Source: an uncultured Fibrobacter sp. (GTDB lineage Bacteria > Fibrobacterota > Fibrobacteria > Fibrobacterales > Fibrobacteraceae). Taken from it: a DNA stretch of 50,842 nucleotides. The notes below the pieces were generated by a model. That model was not told the DNA's origin. It did no database searches and was given only the letters and a program-made list of their open reading frames with translations. The position numbers and the translations under genes are program-made. Shown in pieces: positions 40,085 through 49,240 of this stretch (position 1 is the first letter of the stretch; each line of letters starts with the position of its first letter). The stretch lies in contig CAMHOW010000001.1 of NCBI GenBank assembly GCA_946186895.1, positions 1 through 50,842 of the forward strand, given 5' to 3'.

Positions 40085-41167
40085 TCAGGGTTCTTCTACA
40101 TCCTTGACACAACGGACGTAATGACCTCCCGGAATTTTTGAAGCACCAATTCCATTCCCCGTATCATCGCTCACAGCCTTTAGGCCCAGATAATGGGCTC
40201 GGTTTATGCCACCGGCCTCGTTGGTATTTTCTTTTTCAGGAGAAGCACTCCAAAACAGCACCCTGGATTGGATATCCTTAAAATTGTAATTCAAAGAAGT
40301 TACATACTCCTTTTCCCCACCAGGTATCGCCGAAAAGCCGTATGAATCCAAACTTTCTTTGGTGTATTCACCGCCATCCCAGCCCACTTTTGCCCTAAGG
40401 TATCTTCCCACAGTTTTTGGATACCCGCCGTTTTCCTGGTAAACCGTCACATACATGGCAACCCAGTCATTATCATTAGGCAGGCGCCATCCCTCAGGAC
40501 AAACCCCTTGTATTATGCTTGAAGTACTCAACGTACAATTTTTCGCATTCAAGCCGCACCGATAATAAGTTCCTTTATCAGTATCTATCTTTACAGAATC
40601 GATAGCAGCGGCCCAGGTGTAAAGCCTGCCCGCCACATCGCAGTTGGACGGATTGTCATTGTAGCAGAAACTCTTTCCTCCCACAAGGCTCTTGAAGTTT
40701 ACACTATCCGAATAGTTTAGGCTCTGCGACATCCAATAGAGGGAACCGATTTTTACGTACTTGTATTTTTGGTGATCACGTTCATCTTCAAATTCCAAAT
40801 ATTCAATCTCGTCATTCAAGAAATCTTCCCGCGTAAGCCCGTTGAAATCAGAAGGTCTCTTTGCGGCGGAACTTTCCGCCTTTTTAGAAGAGGACGAAGA
40901 TCCCTGGGAAGGATTTTGACCGCCCTGGCTCACTGAACTTGTGCCACCCATTGCTCCATTACTGGAACTAGACTGCACATTGCTGGACAAACCGGGGACA
41001 TCTTGTGCGGAAGGCGCAGATTCACCACTTACCGAAGACGAAATAGACTCTCCCTGTTCTGCCTCACCCACATCGTTCGCAGATGCGCTGTCGCTGCACC
41101 CCATAAACGACGCAACGAGAATGGCCAAGCCACAGAGGAGTGTTGTTTCTTTTTTCGCTTTGAACAT
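40085..41167 (-). CDS. FISUMP-domain lipoprotein
   Basis: Lipobox FMGC (Cys24), a 90-residue Ser/Gly/Gln linker, then one FISUMP domain: FEDERDHQKYKYVKIGSLYWMSQSL, CPEGWRLPNDNDW, YGFSAIPGGE, VLFWSAS and HYVRCVKD (each cited as short words of the family pattern). Unknown function, probably surface-exposed. The start at 41167 has GGAG six bases upstream; longer in-frame starts at 41179 and 41206 lack one. Its promoter contains a run of seven G between the -35 and -10 boxes, hinting at on/off variation. Confidence 0.9.
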   Translation of the reverse strand: MFKAKKETTLLCGLAILVASFMGCSDSASANDVGEAEQGESISSSVSGESAPSAQDVPGLSSNVQSSSSNGAMGGTSSVSQGGQNPSQGSSSSSKKAESSAAKRPSDFNGLTREDFLNDEIEYLEFEDERDHQKYKYVKIGSLYWMSQSLNYSDSVNFKSLVGGKSFCYNDNPSNCDVAGRLYTWAAAIDSVKIDTDKGTYYRCGLNAKNCTLSTSSIIQGVCPEGWRLPNDNDWVAMYVTVYQENGGYPKTVGRYLRAKVGWDGGEYTKESLDSYGFSAIPGGEKEYVTSLNYNFKDIQSRVLFWSASPEKENTNEAGGINRAHYLGLKAVSDDTGNGIGASKIPGGHYVRCVKDVEEP

Positions 41168-41204
41168 AGTCTGCTCCATAAATGCGGAATCATTTCCGAC
41201 AATC

Positions 41205-41234
41205 AATATAAATACAGAATTACCCCCCCGTCAA
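41205..41234 (-). promoter_or_regulatory. Promoter with a poly-G tract in the spacer
   Basis: Minus strand: TTGACG (41234-41229), spacer of 18 with six further G directly after it, then TATATT (41210-41205). The G7 run is shared by the -35 end and the spacer; losing one G would give the optimal 17-base spacing. Confidence 0.55.
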
Positions 41235-41326
41235 GTAAACTCCTGGTTACATTTCACAAAAAATAGTCCATACGCCCCTTCAAAAAGCAACAATATTTGT
41301 CCCTTTTTTCGTCAAAAGTTCATATA

Positions 41327-41387
41327 TTGACAGGCCAATCAAAAAAGATTATACCCGCTTGACATATACACGCAAAATAGGTATATT
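41327..41387 (+). promoter_or_regulatory. Two tandem promoters of higBA
   Basis: P1: TTGACA (41327-41332), 16 bases, TTATAC (41349-41354). P2: TTGACA (41359-41364), 17 bases, TATATT (41382-41387), which ends only four bases before the higB ATG. Both are near-consensus. Confidence 0.6.
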
Positions 41388-41391
41388 AAAG

Positions 41392-41673
41392 ATGATACAA
41401 AGCTTTGCGAACAAGGAAACCGAACAAGTCTATAACCAGGAGTACTCCAGGCGACTACCAAGTACAATCCAAAAAGTAGCCCTAAGAAAATTGATGATGA
41501 TCGACAATGCTAAAAATCTCGAAGATTTACGCATTCCACCCAACAACCGTTTGGAGCAATTACACGGAGATAGAGACGGGCAGTATTCCATTCGCATAAA
41601 CGACCAGTGGCGTATCTGCTTTACAATGACTGACGGTCAGTTTCACAATGTCGAAATAGTTGATTACCACTAG
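41392..41673 (+). CDS. higB: HigB-type toxin
   Basis: RelE-superfamily mRNA interferase of 93 aa. Family words are MIQSFANKETEQVY, ALRKLMMIDNAKNLEDL, PPNNRLEQLHGDR and the catalytic C-terminal strand QYSIRINDQWRICF. Toxin comes first, as usual for higBA. MIQSF at 41392 is the normal family start; the longer ORF from 41359 includes promoter bases. HigA follows after 9 bases. Confidence 0.93.
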   Translation: MIQSFANKETEQVYNQEYSRRLPSTIQKVALRKLMMIDNAKNLEDLRIPPNNRLEQLHGDRDGQYSIRINDQWRICFTMTDGQFHNVEIVDYH

Positions 41674-41682
41674 GAGAAAAAA

Positions 41683-41988
41683 ATGAGCAAGCACATCAAG
41701 ACGCCGACAATTGGAGAAATTCTCACCGAAGAGTTTTTCGCTCCTATGGGTCTATCCGCCTACAAAGTTGCACAGGCAATCAACGTCCCGGTATCAAGAA
41801 TTCAGGATATCCTTCATGACCGCAGGAGGATTTCGGTCGACACATCCCTAAGGCTTGCCAAGTATTTTGGAGTATCCGACGATTACTTCATATCCTTGCA
41901 AGATGACATAGACATCCGCAATGTCAAAATCGACATTGCCAAGGAACTTGAAAACATCAAGCCTATTGACCTGATGACTACAGCGTGA
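41683..41988 (+). CDS. higA: HigA-type antitoxin
   Basis: 101-aa XRE-family helix-turn-helix protein: [31 protein letters not shown] with a [20 protein letters not shown] helix set, the classic HigA/VapI pattern. It neutralises HigB and represses the operon. AGGAG lies 8 bases before the ATG. Its 3' end overlaps the convergent purT by 11 bases. Confidence 0.93.
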   Translation: MSKHIKTPTIGEILTEEFFAPMGLSAYKVAQAINVPVSRIQDILHDRRRISVDTSLRLAKYFGVSDDYFISLQDDIDIRNVKIDIAKELENIKPIDLMTTA

Positions 41989-43162
41989 CCTTCACCTTTT
42001 CGCGCATGGCCATGACGGTAGCCTTGGCCTCTTCCACCGTGTCGCGGCGGGCAAGGAGCACGCCCATGCGGCGGTGGCCCTTCAGTTCGGGCTTTCCGAA
42101 CAAACGAAGCGCCGTGTCCGGTTCGGCAAGCACATCTTCCAGGCCGCTGAACTTCACGTGGTCGGACTCGCCTTCCACCACGATAGCCTTGGAAGCGCTG
42201 GGGCCGTGGAAAGCGATGTTCGGGATAGGCAGGCCAAGTATTGCGCGGGCATGCAGGGCAAACTCCGAAAGGTCCTGGGAAATCATGGTGACCATGCCCG
42301 TGTCATGGGGACGCGGGGACACTTCGCTGAACAGCACCTTGTCCTTGCACACGAACAGTTCCACGCCAAAGATACCGCGGCCGCCCAGGGCGTCGGTGAC
42401 CTTCTTCGCGATGTCCTTCGCCTGCTCCAGCAGTTCGGGCTTCATAGGCTGGGGCTGCCAGGATTCCTGGTAGTCGCCGCCCACCTGATGGTGACCCACC
42501 GGCAGCAAGAAACTGGTTCCGCCCACGTGGCGCACCGTCAAAAGGGTAATCTCGTAGTCGAAAGGCACAAAGCCTTCCACAATCACGCGGCTCGCCGCAC
42601 CCGTGCGGCCACCCGTCTGGGAAATCTCCCAGGCCTTGTCCACGTCGGCCTCGGTCTTCACCGTGCTCTGGCCGTGACCCGAAGAGCTCATCACCGGCTT
42701 CACCACGCAGGGGATGCCGATCTCGGCGACGGCCTTCTTGAAATCCTCGTAACTGTCGGCAAAACGGTAGGGGCTGGTAGCGAGGCCCAGTTCCTCGGCG
42801 GCCAGGCGGCGGATACCCTCGCGGTTCATGGTCAGCTTGGTGGCCTTGGCCGTGGGAATCACGTGGAAACCTTCCTTCTCCAGTTCCACCAGCGTATCGG
42901 TAGCGATGGCCTCCACCTCCGGCACGATAAAGTCCGGCTTTTCCTGCTCGATCACGCGACGCAGTTCGGCACCGTCCAGCATGTTGATGACGTAGGAACG
43001 GTGGGCCACCTGCATGCCCGGGGCGTTAGCGTAACGGTCCACGGCGACCACTTCGACGCCGAGACGCATCATCTCGATGATGACTTCCTTGCCGAGCTCG
43101 CCCGCCCCGCAAAAAAGAACCTTCGTGGCGCTAGAACTAAGAGGTGTACCGATTTCAGCCAT
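41978..43162 (-). CDS. purT: Formate-dependent GAR transformylase
   Basis: ATP-grasp enzyme that makes formyl-GAR from GAR, formate and ATP, a folate-free purine step. Motifs: [16 protein letters not shown] (start), [28 protein letters not shown] (ATP loop), [15 protein letters not shown] and [15 protein letters not shown]. Length 394 aa is normal. AAGGAG precedes the ATG, with TATATT about 20 bases further upstream. It overlaps convergent higA by 11 bases, showing the toxin-antitoxin module is tightly wedged against a core gene. Confidence 0.97.
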   Translation of the reverse strand: MAEIGTPLSSSATKVLFCGAGELGKEVIIEMMRLGVEVVAVDRYANAPGMQVAHRSYVINMLDGAELRRVIEQEKPDFIVPEVEAIATDTLVELEKEGFHVIPTAKATKLTMNREGIRRLAAEELGLATSPYRFADSYEDFKKAVAEIGIPCVVKPVMSSSGHGQSTVKTEADVDKAWEISQTGGRTGAASRVIVEGFVPFDYEITLLTVRHVGGTSFLLPVGHHQVGGDYQESWQPQPMKPELLEQAKDIAKKVTDALGGRGIFGVELFVCKDKVLFSEVSPRPHDTGMVTMISQDLSEFALHARAILGLPIPNIAFHGPSASKAIVVEGESDHVKFSGLEDVLAEPDTALRLFGKPELKGHRRMGVLLARRDTVEEAKATVMAMREKVKVTL

Positions 43163-43207
43163 AAAAACTCCTTGCTTTTGCAGGAAATATAGGAATTATA
43201 ACATAAA

Positions 43208-43328
43208 AGGGGGAAGCCTCCCCCTGTTTTCAGCCGAATGTCGCCCCCGCCACGCTCTTGTCATCCCCGCGAAGGCGGGGATCTCCCTTCGTCTTCCTCC
43301 GCCCCCTCGCCTAGGGGGACACCCCCTA
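43208..43328. repeat. GC hairpin cassette upstream of purT
   Basis: AGGGGGA-agcc-TCCCCCT (43208-43225), the 29-bp CCCCGC...GCGGGG repeat (43255-43283, inverted copy of 579-607) and TAGGGGG-aca-CCCCCTA (43312-43328). Same class as 39705-39777. Confidence 0.8.
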
Positions 43329-43368
43329 AAACCCCGCTAGCATATCCGAGCCGCAGGGTTTGCCAATT

Positions 43369-44946
43369 TTATTCTTTTTCCCATGCGAGTATGGGATAGC
43401 CACCATTAAGTCCTGAATCGTAAGTAAAATCATCGCCGAGAAGTTTGGCAAAGTCGGTAGACTTCATTTCATTCTCGGTCTTGGGCGTAGCAACGCCACC
43501 GCCATTATTTAGACCGAAGGGTTCTTGGTTACCCTGTTTCAGGTAATAATAATCTGCCATGGTGGTATTGTAATTGTAGCCTATCATCAAGCCCACAAGG
43601 GAATCTCCATCGACTTTGCCTGCGGAATAGGCGGCATTGGTTACACCTTCATTATTGTAGCTGAATATACCGCCTACATATATTTTTCCGTTCACATTGC
43701 CCGTGTTGTACAAGGAGCTTGATGTAATGAAAGAGACTGATCCAACGACACCTGCAGCGCCATAATCTCCTTCAATATCAGCCACATTTCCCAAAGAAGA
43801 AATTGACCCATTACAAGCGACACCAAAAATCCCACCAACATAATTTTTTCCTGATATTATAGCGTTATTGTATGCTTTCGTGACATTTCCACATTCCCAA
43901 ATGTTCAATTTGGGGCAACTATAAGAGGCTTTATCTTGAGAACTAATACTTAAACTTGCGCCACAATGCCCTGAAACACCTCCTACAAAGTGCAAGCCGT
44001 TTATTTTCCCCGTATTTCTTAAATTTCTAATATCATTTTTAGAAGAACCTCCAATTCCTCCAAAAACGCCTCCAACAAATCCATAGCCTTCTATTAAAAC
44101 TCTATTTTCAAGAGAATCAGCCGTAACATTGGCAGCACAACCTGCAACGCCACCAACATTTTTCTTGCCTGTAACAACTCCCATATTTAATAAATTTTTC
44201 AAAGTAGAATTATCTTTATAATCTTTTTGGTTTGAATTACCTACAACTCCACCAACACAATCTTCAATGCCTGACACACTGCCGTAGTTAGTCACTTTTT
44301 GGACTGTGCCGACATTATAGCCAACAACACCACCAGTCTGTTTACCTCCATAAACCCACGAATTATCAAGATCAAGGCTATGAATAGAACCACGATTATT
44401 CCCGAACAACCCGTTATGGGAACTCGTGGTATTGATGAACATTCCGCTTACAGTATGTCCGTTGCCATCAAATGTTCCATCAAAAGCGACACTAGAATTT
44501 CCGATGGGCGTCCACTTGTGGAGCTTGGCGGAATCTGCGACCAGGGCGCCCTTGTCGTCAATGACCTTGCCATCGTTCAACTTGATGTCGGCGGCCAGCT
44601 TGTAATACTTGCCCTCGTATTCCTTCTCGTTTGCCCCGACGATAAAGGCAAGTTTTGCCAGCTGCTCGGCGGTCAAGATGATATAGGGGCTCAGCTTGGT
44701 TCCAGAACCGCAGGCGAATTCCTTTGCCGTAGTGCCGTCCCAGGGCTTGCCTGACTCGCCAACGCAGTCCTTGTCCAGCACGTCTTCTGAACCGTCCGAA
44801 CCCGAAGATTCATTATCAGAGCCCTTGCTACCGGAACTGTTTTCGGTGGAAGAATTTTCATCGTCATTTGAGGACGCTGACACCGTCTGCGAGCAAGCGG
44901 CAAATATAGCCGACATTCCAAGGATTGCAAATAACGCTTTGCGCAT
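43369..44946 (-). CDS. GLUG-repeat lipoprotein
   Basis: Lipobox FAAC (Cys18), a Ser/Asp/Glu linker, then a region with YYKLAADIKLND and FDGTFDGNGHTVSGMFI, followed by eight GLUG-like turns (TGGVVGYN, VGGVVGNS, VGGVAGCA, VGGVFGGI, VGGVSGHC, VGGIFGVA, AAGVVGSV, VGGIFSYN). GLUG repeats make beta-helical surface proteins, often adhesins or carbohydrate-related. It ends with GGYPILAWEKE. AAGGAG lies six bases before the ATG. Central repeats are AT-rich relative to the 5' end, suggesting mosaic origin. Confidence 0.88.
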   Translation of the reverse strand: MRKALFAILGMSAIFAACSQTVSASSNDDENSSTENSSGSKGSDNESSGSDGSEDVLDKDCVGESGKPWDGTTAKEFACGSGTKLSPYIILTAEQLAKLAFIVGANEKEYEGKYYKLAADIKLNDGKVIDDKGALVADSAKLHKWTPIGNSSVAFDGTFDGNGHTVSGMFINTTSSHNGLFGNNRGSIHSLDLDNSWVYGGKQTGGVVGYNVGTVQKVTNYGSVSGIEDCVGGVVGNSNQKDYKDNSTLKNLLNMGVVTGKKNVGGVAGCAANVTADSLENRVLIEGYGFVGGVFGGIGGSSKNDIRNLRNTGKINGLHFVGGVSGHCGASLSISSQDKASYSCPKLNIWECGNVTKAYNNAIISGKNYVGGIFGVACNGSISSLGNVADIEGDYGAAGVVGSVSFITSSSLYNTGNVNGKIYVGGIFSYNNEGVTNAAYSAGKVDGDSLVGLMIGYNYNTTMADYYYLKQGNQEPFGLNNGGGVATPKTENEMKSTDFAKLLGDDFTYDSGLNGGYPILAWEKE

Positions 44947-45010
44947 ACATGGCTCCTTCTAGCCCAAATACCTTATGGTTTTGAGCTATGTCTTCGTTAA
45001 TATATATTAT

Positions 45011-46642
45011 TCAATACGAAATAGGAGCGTCCTGAACCACAATTTTCTTAGAATCACTTTCGCGAATGACTATTCCTGGTGAATTTCCACTCTCGATAGA
45101 CTTGACTCCTCCATAATAGGCATTGTCAAACTTCTTGGAGTTACGGTTAGAATCAGCATCACCCTTAACCTGGATTTCTGGCATATACCTATTCGTGATT
45201 TGTTGAGACGGGATTTGTAAGGGGGCAAAGAGTTTTGAAGGAGCCTTAACCACGGACTCGTTTGGAGAACTTAAATCAATAGAATCACCGGGATTTGCAA
45301 CACCATAATGTTCTGCGATTTTTCTCACAATTTTTTCATTAAAATCGCCCAAAGATTCAAAAAAAGTATTTTCTCGTATAGTTCGGTAGTCATTGTACAA
45401 GTGGATTAAATCACGCCTTAGGGAATCCTCTGTATAGATTTCTTCCCCAGCAGAACGCATGGCCATTTCCCATAGTTTACGTGCCACCTCGTTCATGCGT
45501 GAAAGCCGATGGTACATGGCATAATTTTCCATACGACGTATTGCGGAAAGCAAGGCAGCCCGTGGAGCTGGATTGAATATCGCCGATGTTACATGTGCAG
45601 AGAACTCCGCATCCAAATTCAATGTCAATTCAGGATGTTCAATCTGGTCCACAAGATGTTTCGCCTCGTGAATAGCGACTTCCATAGAAAGCGCCGTCTT
45701 GATATATGTTTTCGTATGTCCTGCGAAATCTTTTTTCATCAAGGTTTTATATATCTTGCTTGCCTTTTCCACATTCAAATTCAACCCTATAGAATGCCAG
45801 AATTTATCAAATCGCCTGTCTTCGTACTTTGAAAAGAACTTGCCCTGTTCTATCTCGGCGGCAATTTCTTCAACATTCGTTTTTACCATATCGTCTATTA
45901 CGACAACACGATTTTCTCCCGCCGTGTAAAAACCTTGCAGAGGAGGCAACAATCCCGGCATAATCCGTTTCAGGTTCAGTACAGAAATACTTTTCCATTT
46001 GTATTCAGATGGAGGCAAAATAACATCATCAATCTTTAATACATTCAGGTTGCTCCGCTGATTCAGCACCACAAAAAGATTGTATTCCACAAGAACCTTA
46101 TTTAGGGCATTGAGATTATCCGTACAGGAAACTCCACCATTGTTGTAACGGTGCAAATCATCAACAAAGTCCCTAAGCACATGTGGACTTTCAAAGAATT
46201 TTCCAAACAGGCAAATCAAATCATTTTCAAATATTTTCCGATCAATTCCCGATTTATAAGGTTCATTTTTTGTCAGGGAATTCAAGTACGGAGCAAGTAC
46301 ATTCACCACATAATCTTTCCTAGCGCCATTTCCAGTCCTATCAAGTAATTCCACGACCTTGGCATGTAGCATCGCCTCGTAAGCAAAGCGCAGGTTTGTC
46401 TCCGTCCCCTTTTTTACGATATACTTCTGAACTTTGCGAACTTCTTTGGGGCTAATCCCAAAGGAACGAGCGACCAAGTCCACGTAGGAACTGTCGTCAT
46501 TCGCTTCATCCAGTTGTCCTTCATTGAATACATGATAAGCCAAAATGTCATTTTCCATCTCGGGATATTCGGAGCAAGCAGAAAACGCAAATAATGCGAA
46601 GGCACCGAGCAAAAAAGCGATATATTGCATCAAGTAATTCAT
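45011..46642 (-). CDS. Lipoprotein with zincin-like HEAKH motif
   Basis: Lipobox FSAC (Cys23), then about 520 residues, mostly helical. HEAKH at residues 325-329, in SMEVAIHEAKHLVDQIEHPE, with Glu346 (LDAEFSAH) 17 residues on, is a plausible HExxH-type metal site with a third ligand. No known peptidase family was recognised. The C-terminal 110 residues look disordered (Ser/Asn/Lys rich). The start follows the stop of the PH/TM2 gene directly (TAGATG), so both proteins are made from one mRNA. Base composition is AT-rich, unlike the core genes. Confidence 0.7.
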   Translation of the reverse strand: MNYLMQYIAFLLGAFALFAFSACSEYPEMENDILAYHVFNEGQLDEANDDSSYVDLVARSFGISPKEVRKVQKYIVKKGTETNLRFAYEAMLHAKVVELLDRTGNGARKDYVVNVLAPYLNSLTKNEPYKSGIDRKIFENDLICLFGKFFESPHVLRDFVDDLHRYNNGGVSCTDNLNALNKVLVEYNLFVVLNQRSNLNVLKIDDVILPPSEYKWKSISVLNLKRIMPGLLPPLQGFYTAGENRVVVIDDMVKTNVEEIAAEIEQGKFFSKYEDRRFDKFWHSIGLNLNVEKASKIYKTLMKKDFAGHTKTYIKTALSMEVAIHEAKHLVDQIEHPELTLNLDAEFSAHVTSAIFNPAPRAALLSAIRRMENYAMYHRLSRMNEVARKLWEMAMRSAGEEIYTEDSLRRDLIHLYNDYRTIRENTFFESLGDFNEKIVRKIAEHYGVANPGDSIDLSSPNESVVKAPSKLFAPLQIPSQQITNRYMPEIQVKGDADSNRNSKKFDNAYYGGVKSIESGNSPGIVIRESDSKKIVVQDAPISY

Positions 46643-47974
46643 CTATTTATACTGAACAACATGTTTCAAAACACATTTTTCTGCCGTATATGTTCCAAAA
46701 GTCAAGCCACGACCGATACAACTTGCAGCAAAACGGTTCCCCTTTTGCAATCGCAAAATTTCTTTTGACTGCCTACTTGAAAAGTAGAGATCCATTTCCT
46801 TAACCTTGTTCGTAGGGCTTGCGTATCCAAGGCCGCCTGATTCCAGTTTTATCAAATAATCACCCCAAACATTTTTTTCTACAGAGCCGACCTGTCCTAT
46901 GATACTGAAACGTCTATTTTCATATCTCACCTTAGCCTGAGCCGCATTCTGATTATATGCCACAACTATGTCATCATGGTAAACATGCCCACCATAATCT
47001 TTTTTTGAATTATCACTAATTTCCGAAAGAAGTGACCCTACACTAAACAATAATCCAGCACCACACAAAATAAAGGTTATTATACGAAAAATTTGAGGTA
47101 TCCGTGAGCAAGTCCGTCCTTTAAAATACTTTCCATTCAGCATTCGTAATATGTCAATAAAAACCCAAACTGTCAGCCCTAAGACTAACAAAGCCGAAAT
47201 GATTTCATGCCCGTTAGCAGCAGACCGCCACGCAGCAACAGAAAAAGCGATTTTTTCTATTCCAAAAATGCCTCGTCCCCAAACAAAATCGTGGACTCCA
47301 ACACCTCCAAAGAAAAAAGCCACCAAAACGGCAACCACTGAATTTACATCTGATTCGGCCTTTTCTTCGTATTCATCCAATTCGTCGGAAAAAGGATTCG
47401 CTACAGGTTCTTTTCTCGCCTGCACTTTCATTTGCCTGGGCTCTTGAACCGCCTGTTCCTGCGAATTAAGAGTTTCTGTATTAGGGACTATTTCTTTCTG
47501 ATTTGTCGTTTCAGGCGGTTTGACGACGTCCTTTATTTTGTTGAATAGGCTTTCTATGCTCTTGACCGTATTCACCATGGCATTTTCAATAGTGACTATT
47601 CCACCATTTGACACAATCACCAATTGGCCCAAGGCCCTGTTCTGCGAAGCAACCATTCCCGACACTTTCTTTATATCGATACTTTTGCTTTTGACCGTTC
47701 CTTTCAGCGGCGTTGTCGTTACCAAAAGAAGTCTCATATCGGTCAGGGCAACAAGCCAAGAGTCTTTCCCTAACAAAGTTGTCTTTCCCGATACCGTAAC
47801 CCGCACCATTCCGGCAGTAAAACCAAGAACCGATTCACCAGGTTTCAACAATTTGGCTAGCGAGGTAAATTCCTGCTTGGTCCAAAAAGAATCAAAGTCG
47901 ATTCCGTTCAAGGAACAGATTCCCCGCCAATCTGCATTTTCCGTCTTGACTTTATACACGTCGAACTGACTCAC
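46643..47974 (-). CDS. PH-like/TM2 membrane protein with OB-like C-terminus
   Basis: 443 aa. Residues about 40-145 resemble a bacterial PH domain (FTAGMVRVTVSGKTTLLGKDSWLVALTDMRLLLVT, cited in words: GKDSWLVALTDMRLLLV). After a polar linker, residues 205-275 have TM2-like hairpin helices (VAVLVAFFFGGVGVHDFVWG), then another helix (IITFILCGAGLLFSVG), and a C-terminal segment like tRNA_anti/OB folds (AYNQNAAQAKVRYENRRFSI, then IGQVGSV). The start is GTG at 47974 with AAGGAG upstream. An attenuator-like leader lies just upstream. Function unknown. Confidence 0.72.
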   Translation of the reverse strand: MSQFDVYKVKTENADWRGICSLNGIDFDSFWTKQEFTSLAKLLKPGESVLGFTAGMVRVTVSGKTTLLGKDSWLVALTDMRLLLVTTTPLKGTVKSKSIDIKKVSGMVASQNRALGQLVIVSNGGIVTIENAMVNTVKSIESLFNKIKDVVKPPETTNQKEIVPNTETLNSQEQAVQEPRQMKVQARKEPVANPFSDELDEYEEKAESDVNSVVAVLVAFFFGGVGVHDFVWGRGIFGIEKIAFSVAAWRSAANGHEIISALLVLGLTVWVFIDILRMLNGKYFKGRTCSRIPQIFRIITFILCGAGLLFSVGSLLSEISDNSKKDYGGHVYHDDIVVAYNQNAAQAKVRYENRRFSIIGQVGSVEKNVWGDYLIKLESGGLGYASPTNKVKEMDLYFSSRQSKEILRLQKGNRFAASCIGRGLTFGTYTAEKCVLKHVVQYK

Positions 47975-48011
47975 AAGGACTCCTTCTAGCTCCTATGCTT
48001 GTACAAACAAC

Positions 48012-48157
48012 AAAAAAAGCGTGGTGTCGAAAGTACATACTGTAATCGAGGCTCTAGCAAAACCTATCCACCATACGTACAAACGACCCACGCCCATTGC
48101 TGGACGTGAGCGTTCGCCTTATTCTAGTGGATTTGAAACTGCTAGATTTCGATTACA
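48012..48157 (-). promoter_or_regulatory. Attenuator-like structured leader (or small RNA)
   Basis: On the minus strand, 48093-48077 pairs with 48036-48019 (6+4+4 bp, with an AAA/AAA internal loop) and is followed at once by seven T: a terminator shape. A competing long hairpin pairs 48157-48140 with 48059-48041 (TCGATTACA and TGCTAG with their complements) plus GTGGAT/ATCCAC and an apical CACG/CGTG stem that uses bases of the terminator arm. The two structures exclude each other or form a pseudoknot. It lies 38 bases before the GTG of the PH/TM2 gene. Confidence 0.5.
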
Positions 48158-48191
48158 AGAATAAGAACTAACTCATCGTTAAACTTGCGCC

Positions 48192-48220
48192 CTACACAGC
48201 AAAGTGCAGAGCTATGTCAA
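48192..48220 (-). promoter_or_regulatory. Possible promoter of the structured leader
   Basis: Minus strand: a consensus TTGACA (48220-48215) and, 17 bases on, GTGTAG, a weak -10. Confidence 0.3.
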
Positions 48221-48301
48221 TCGTAATATAGATTATTGGAATGGCAAAAGACGACCCCTGCCCCTGTTCGAGGGGAAAATTCGTTTTTTTCAAAAAAAAT
48301 C

Positions 48302-48330
48302 TTGACAGCCGCACCTAGAAAGATTATATT
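48302..48330 (+). promoter_or_regulatory. Promoter of the KilA-N gene
   Basis: TTGACA (48302-48307), 17 bases, TATATT (48325-48330). A CCCCT-gttcg-AGGGG hairpin (48261-48275) lies upstream. Confidence 0.7.
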
Positions 48331-48404
48331 TGATAGTGAACAAATGTTCTAGTGCTCAAAATTTTAAACACTGCGGTTTTTCGCTTGTCCGCAGGGAGGG
48401 GTCG

Positions 48405-49214
48405 ATGAAGAAGATTGTCTTTGACAATAACAGTATCTCCTTTATGCAAAGGAACCACGACGATTATATCAGCTTGACAGACATGGCAAAGCACAAGAAT
48501 GCCGAATCAACGGGTCTGGTCATTTCACATTGGCTTAGTACGCGCTACGCGGTCGAATTCTTGGGGATATGGGAGCAAGTTAATAACCCCGATTTTAATG
48601 TTACGGAATTCAGTAACATTAGATTCAATGCCGGTAGCAATGGTTACGTTCTTTCCGCCAAGCAGTGGATTGAGCGGACAAACGCAATTGGGCTTATTTC
48701 GAGTGCCGGTCGTTATGGAGGAACATACGCCCATAGGGACATAGCCTTTGAATTTGGTTCTTGGCTAAGTCCAAAATTTAAGTATTACCTCATTCGCGAA
48801 TACCAGCGACTCAAAGAAGCGGAGCAGGCAAAAATAGGCTGGTCCGTGCGGCGGGAACTTTCTAAAATCAATTACCGTATCCATACGGACGCAATCAAAC
48901 AGAACCTGATTCCTGCAACACTTACAAAACGGCAAATGAGCATGGTTTATGCAAACGAAGCTGATGTTCTAAATGTTGCCTTATTCGGATTTACCGCTAA
49001 GGAATGGCGCGATGCACACGTCGATTTGCTGGGAAATGTCCGCGATTACGCGACAGTAAACCAACTTATATGCCTTTCGAACATGGAATCATTGAATTCC
49101 GTCCTGATTAAGGAAGGCTTGCCGCAGCCAGAACGATTGCAAAAGCTGAACCAAATTGCGATTTCTCAAATGACCGTACTGGAATCCATCGGAGAGAACA
49201 AACTGCTGAAATAA
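48405..49214 (+). CDS. KilA-N domain protein
   Basis: 269 aa. Residues about 5-115 carry the KilA-N pattern: ISFMQRNHDDYISLTDMAKHKN, VISHWLSTRYAVEFLGIWEQ and the closing GRYGGTYAHRDIAFEFGSWLSPKFKYYLI (cited as words; YISLTDMAKH and AHRDIAFEFGSWLSP are diagnostic). KilA-N is a phage-derived DNA-binding module found in regulators and defence-related genes. The rest (SKINYRIHTDAIKQNLIP and onwards) is like the usual C-terminal part of bacterial KilA-N proteins. GGGAGGGG precedes the ATG. It has its own promoter and terminator and no phage neighbours. Confidence 0.88.
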   Translation: MKKIVFDNNSISFMQRNHDDYISLTDMAKHKNAESTGLVISHWLSTRYAVEFLGIWEQVNNPDFNVTEFSNIRFNAGSNGYVLSAKQWIERTNAIGLISSAGRYGGTYAHRDIAFEFGSWLSPKFKYYLIREYQRLKEAEQAKIGWSVRRELSKINYRIHTDAIKQNLIPATLTKRQMSMVYANEADVLNVALFGFTAKEWRDAHVDLLGNVRDYATVNQLICLSNMESLNSVLIKEGLPQPERLQKLNQIAISQMTVLESIGENKLLK

Positions 49215-49240
49215 GCCAGGGCGTCGCCCCGGAACACTTT

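Noticed and set aside
42074..43192. 372-aa ORF on the plus strand opposite purT
   Set aside because: Shadow of the high-GC third positions of purT; no family features, His/Gly-rich composition typical of antisense frames.
48171..48190. Integron attC/attI-like core (GTTAAAC)
   Set aside because: Only one 7-base match, no paired RYYYAAC partner at the right distance and no integrase in the window.
48012..48220. tRNA, tmRNA or 6S RNA in the structured region
   Set aside because: No tRNA T-loop with a proper stem, no CCA-adjacent acceptor pairing and no tag-like ORF. 6S similarity is only the long-hairpin shape, so it is reported as a leader or small RNA of unknown type.
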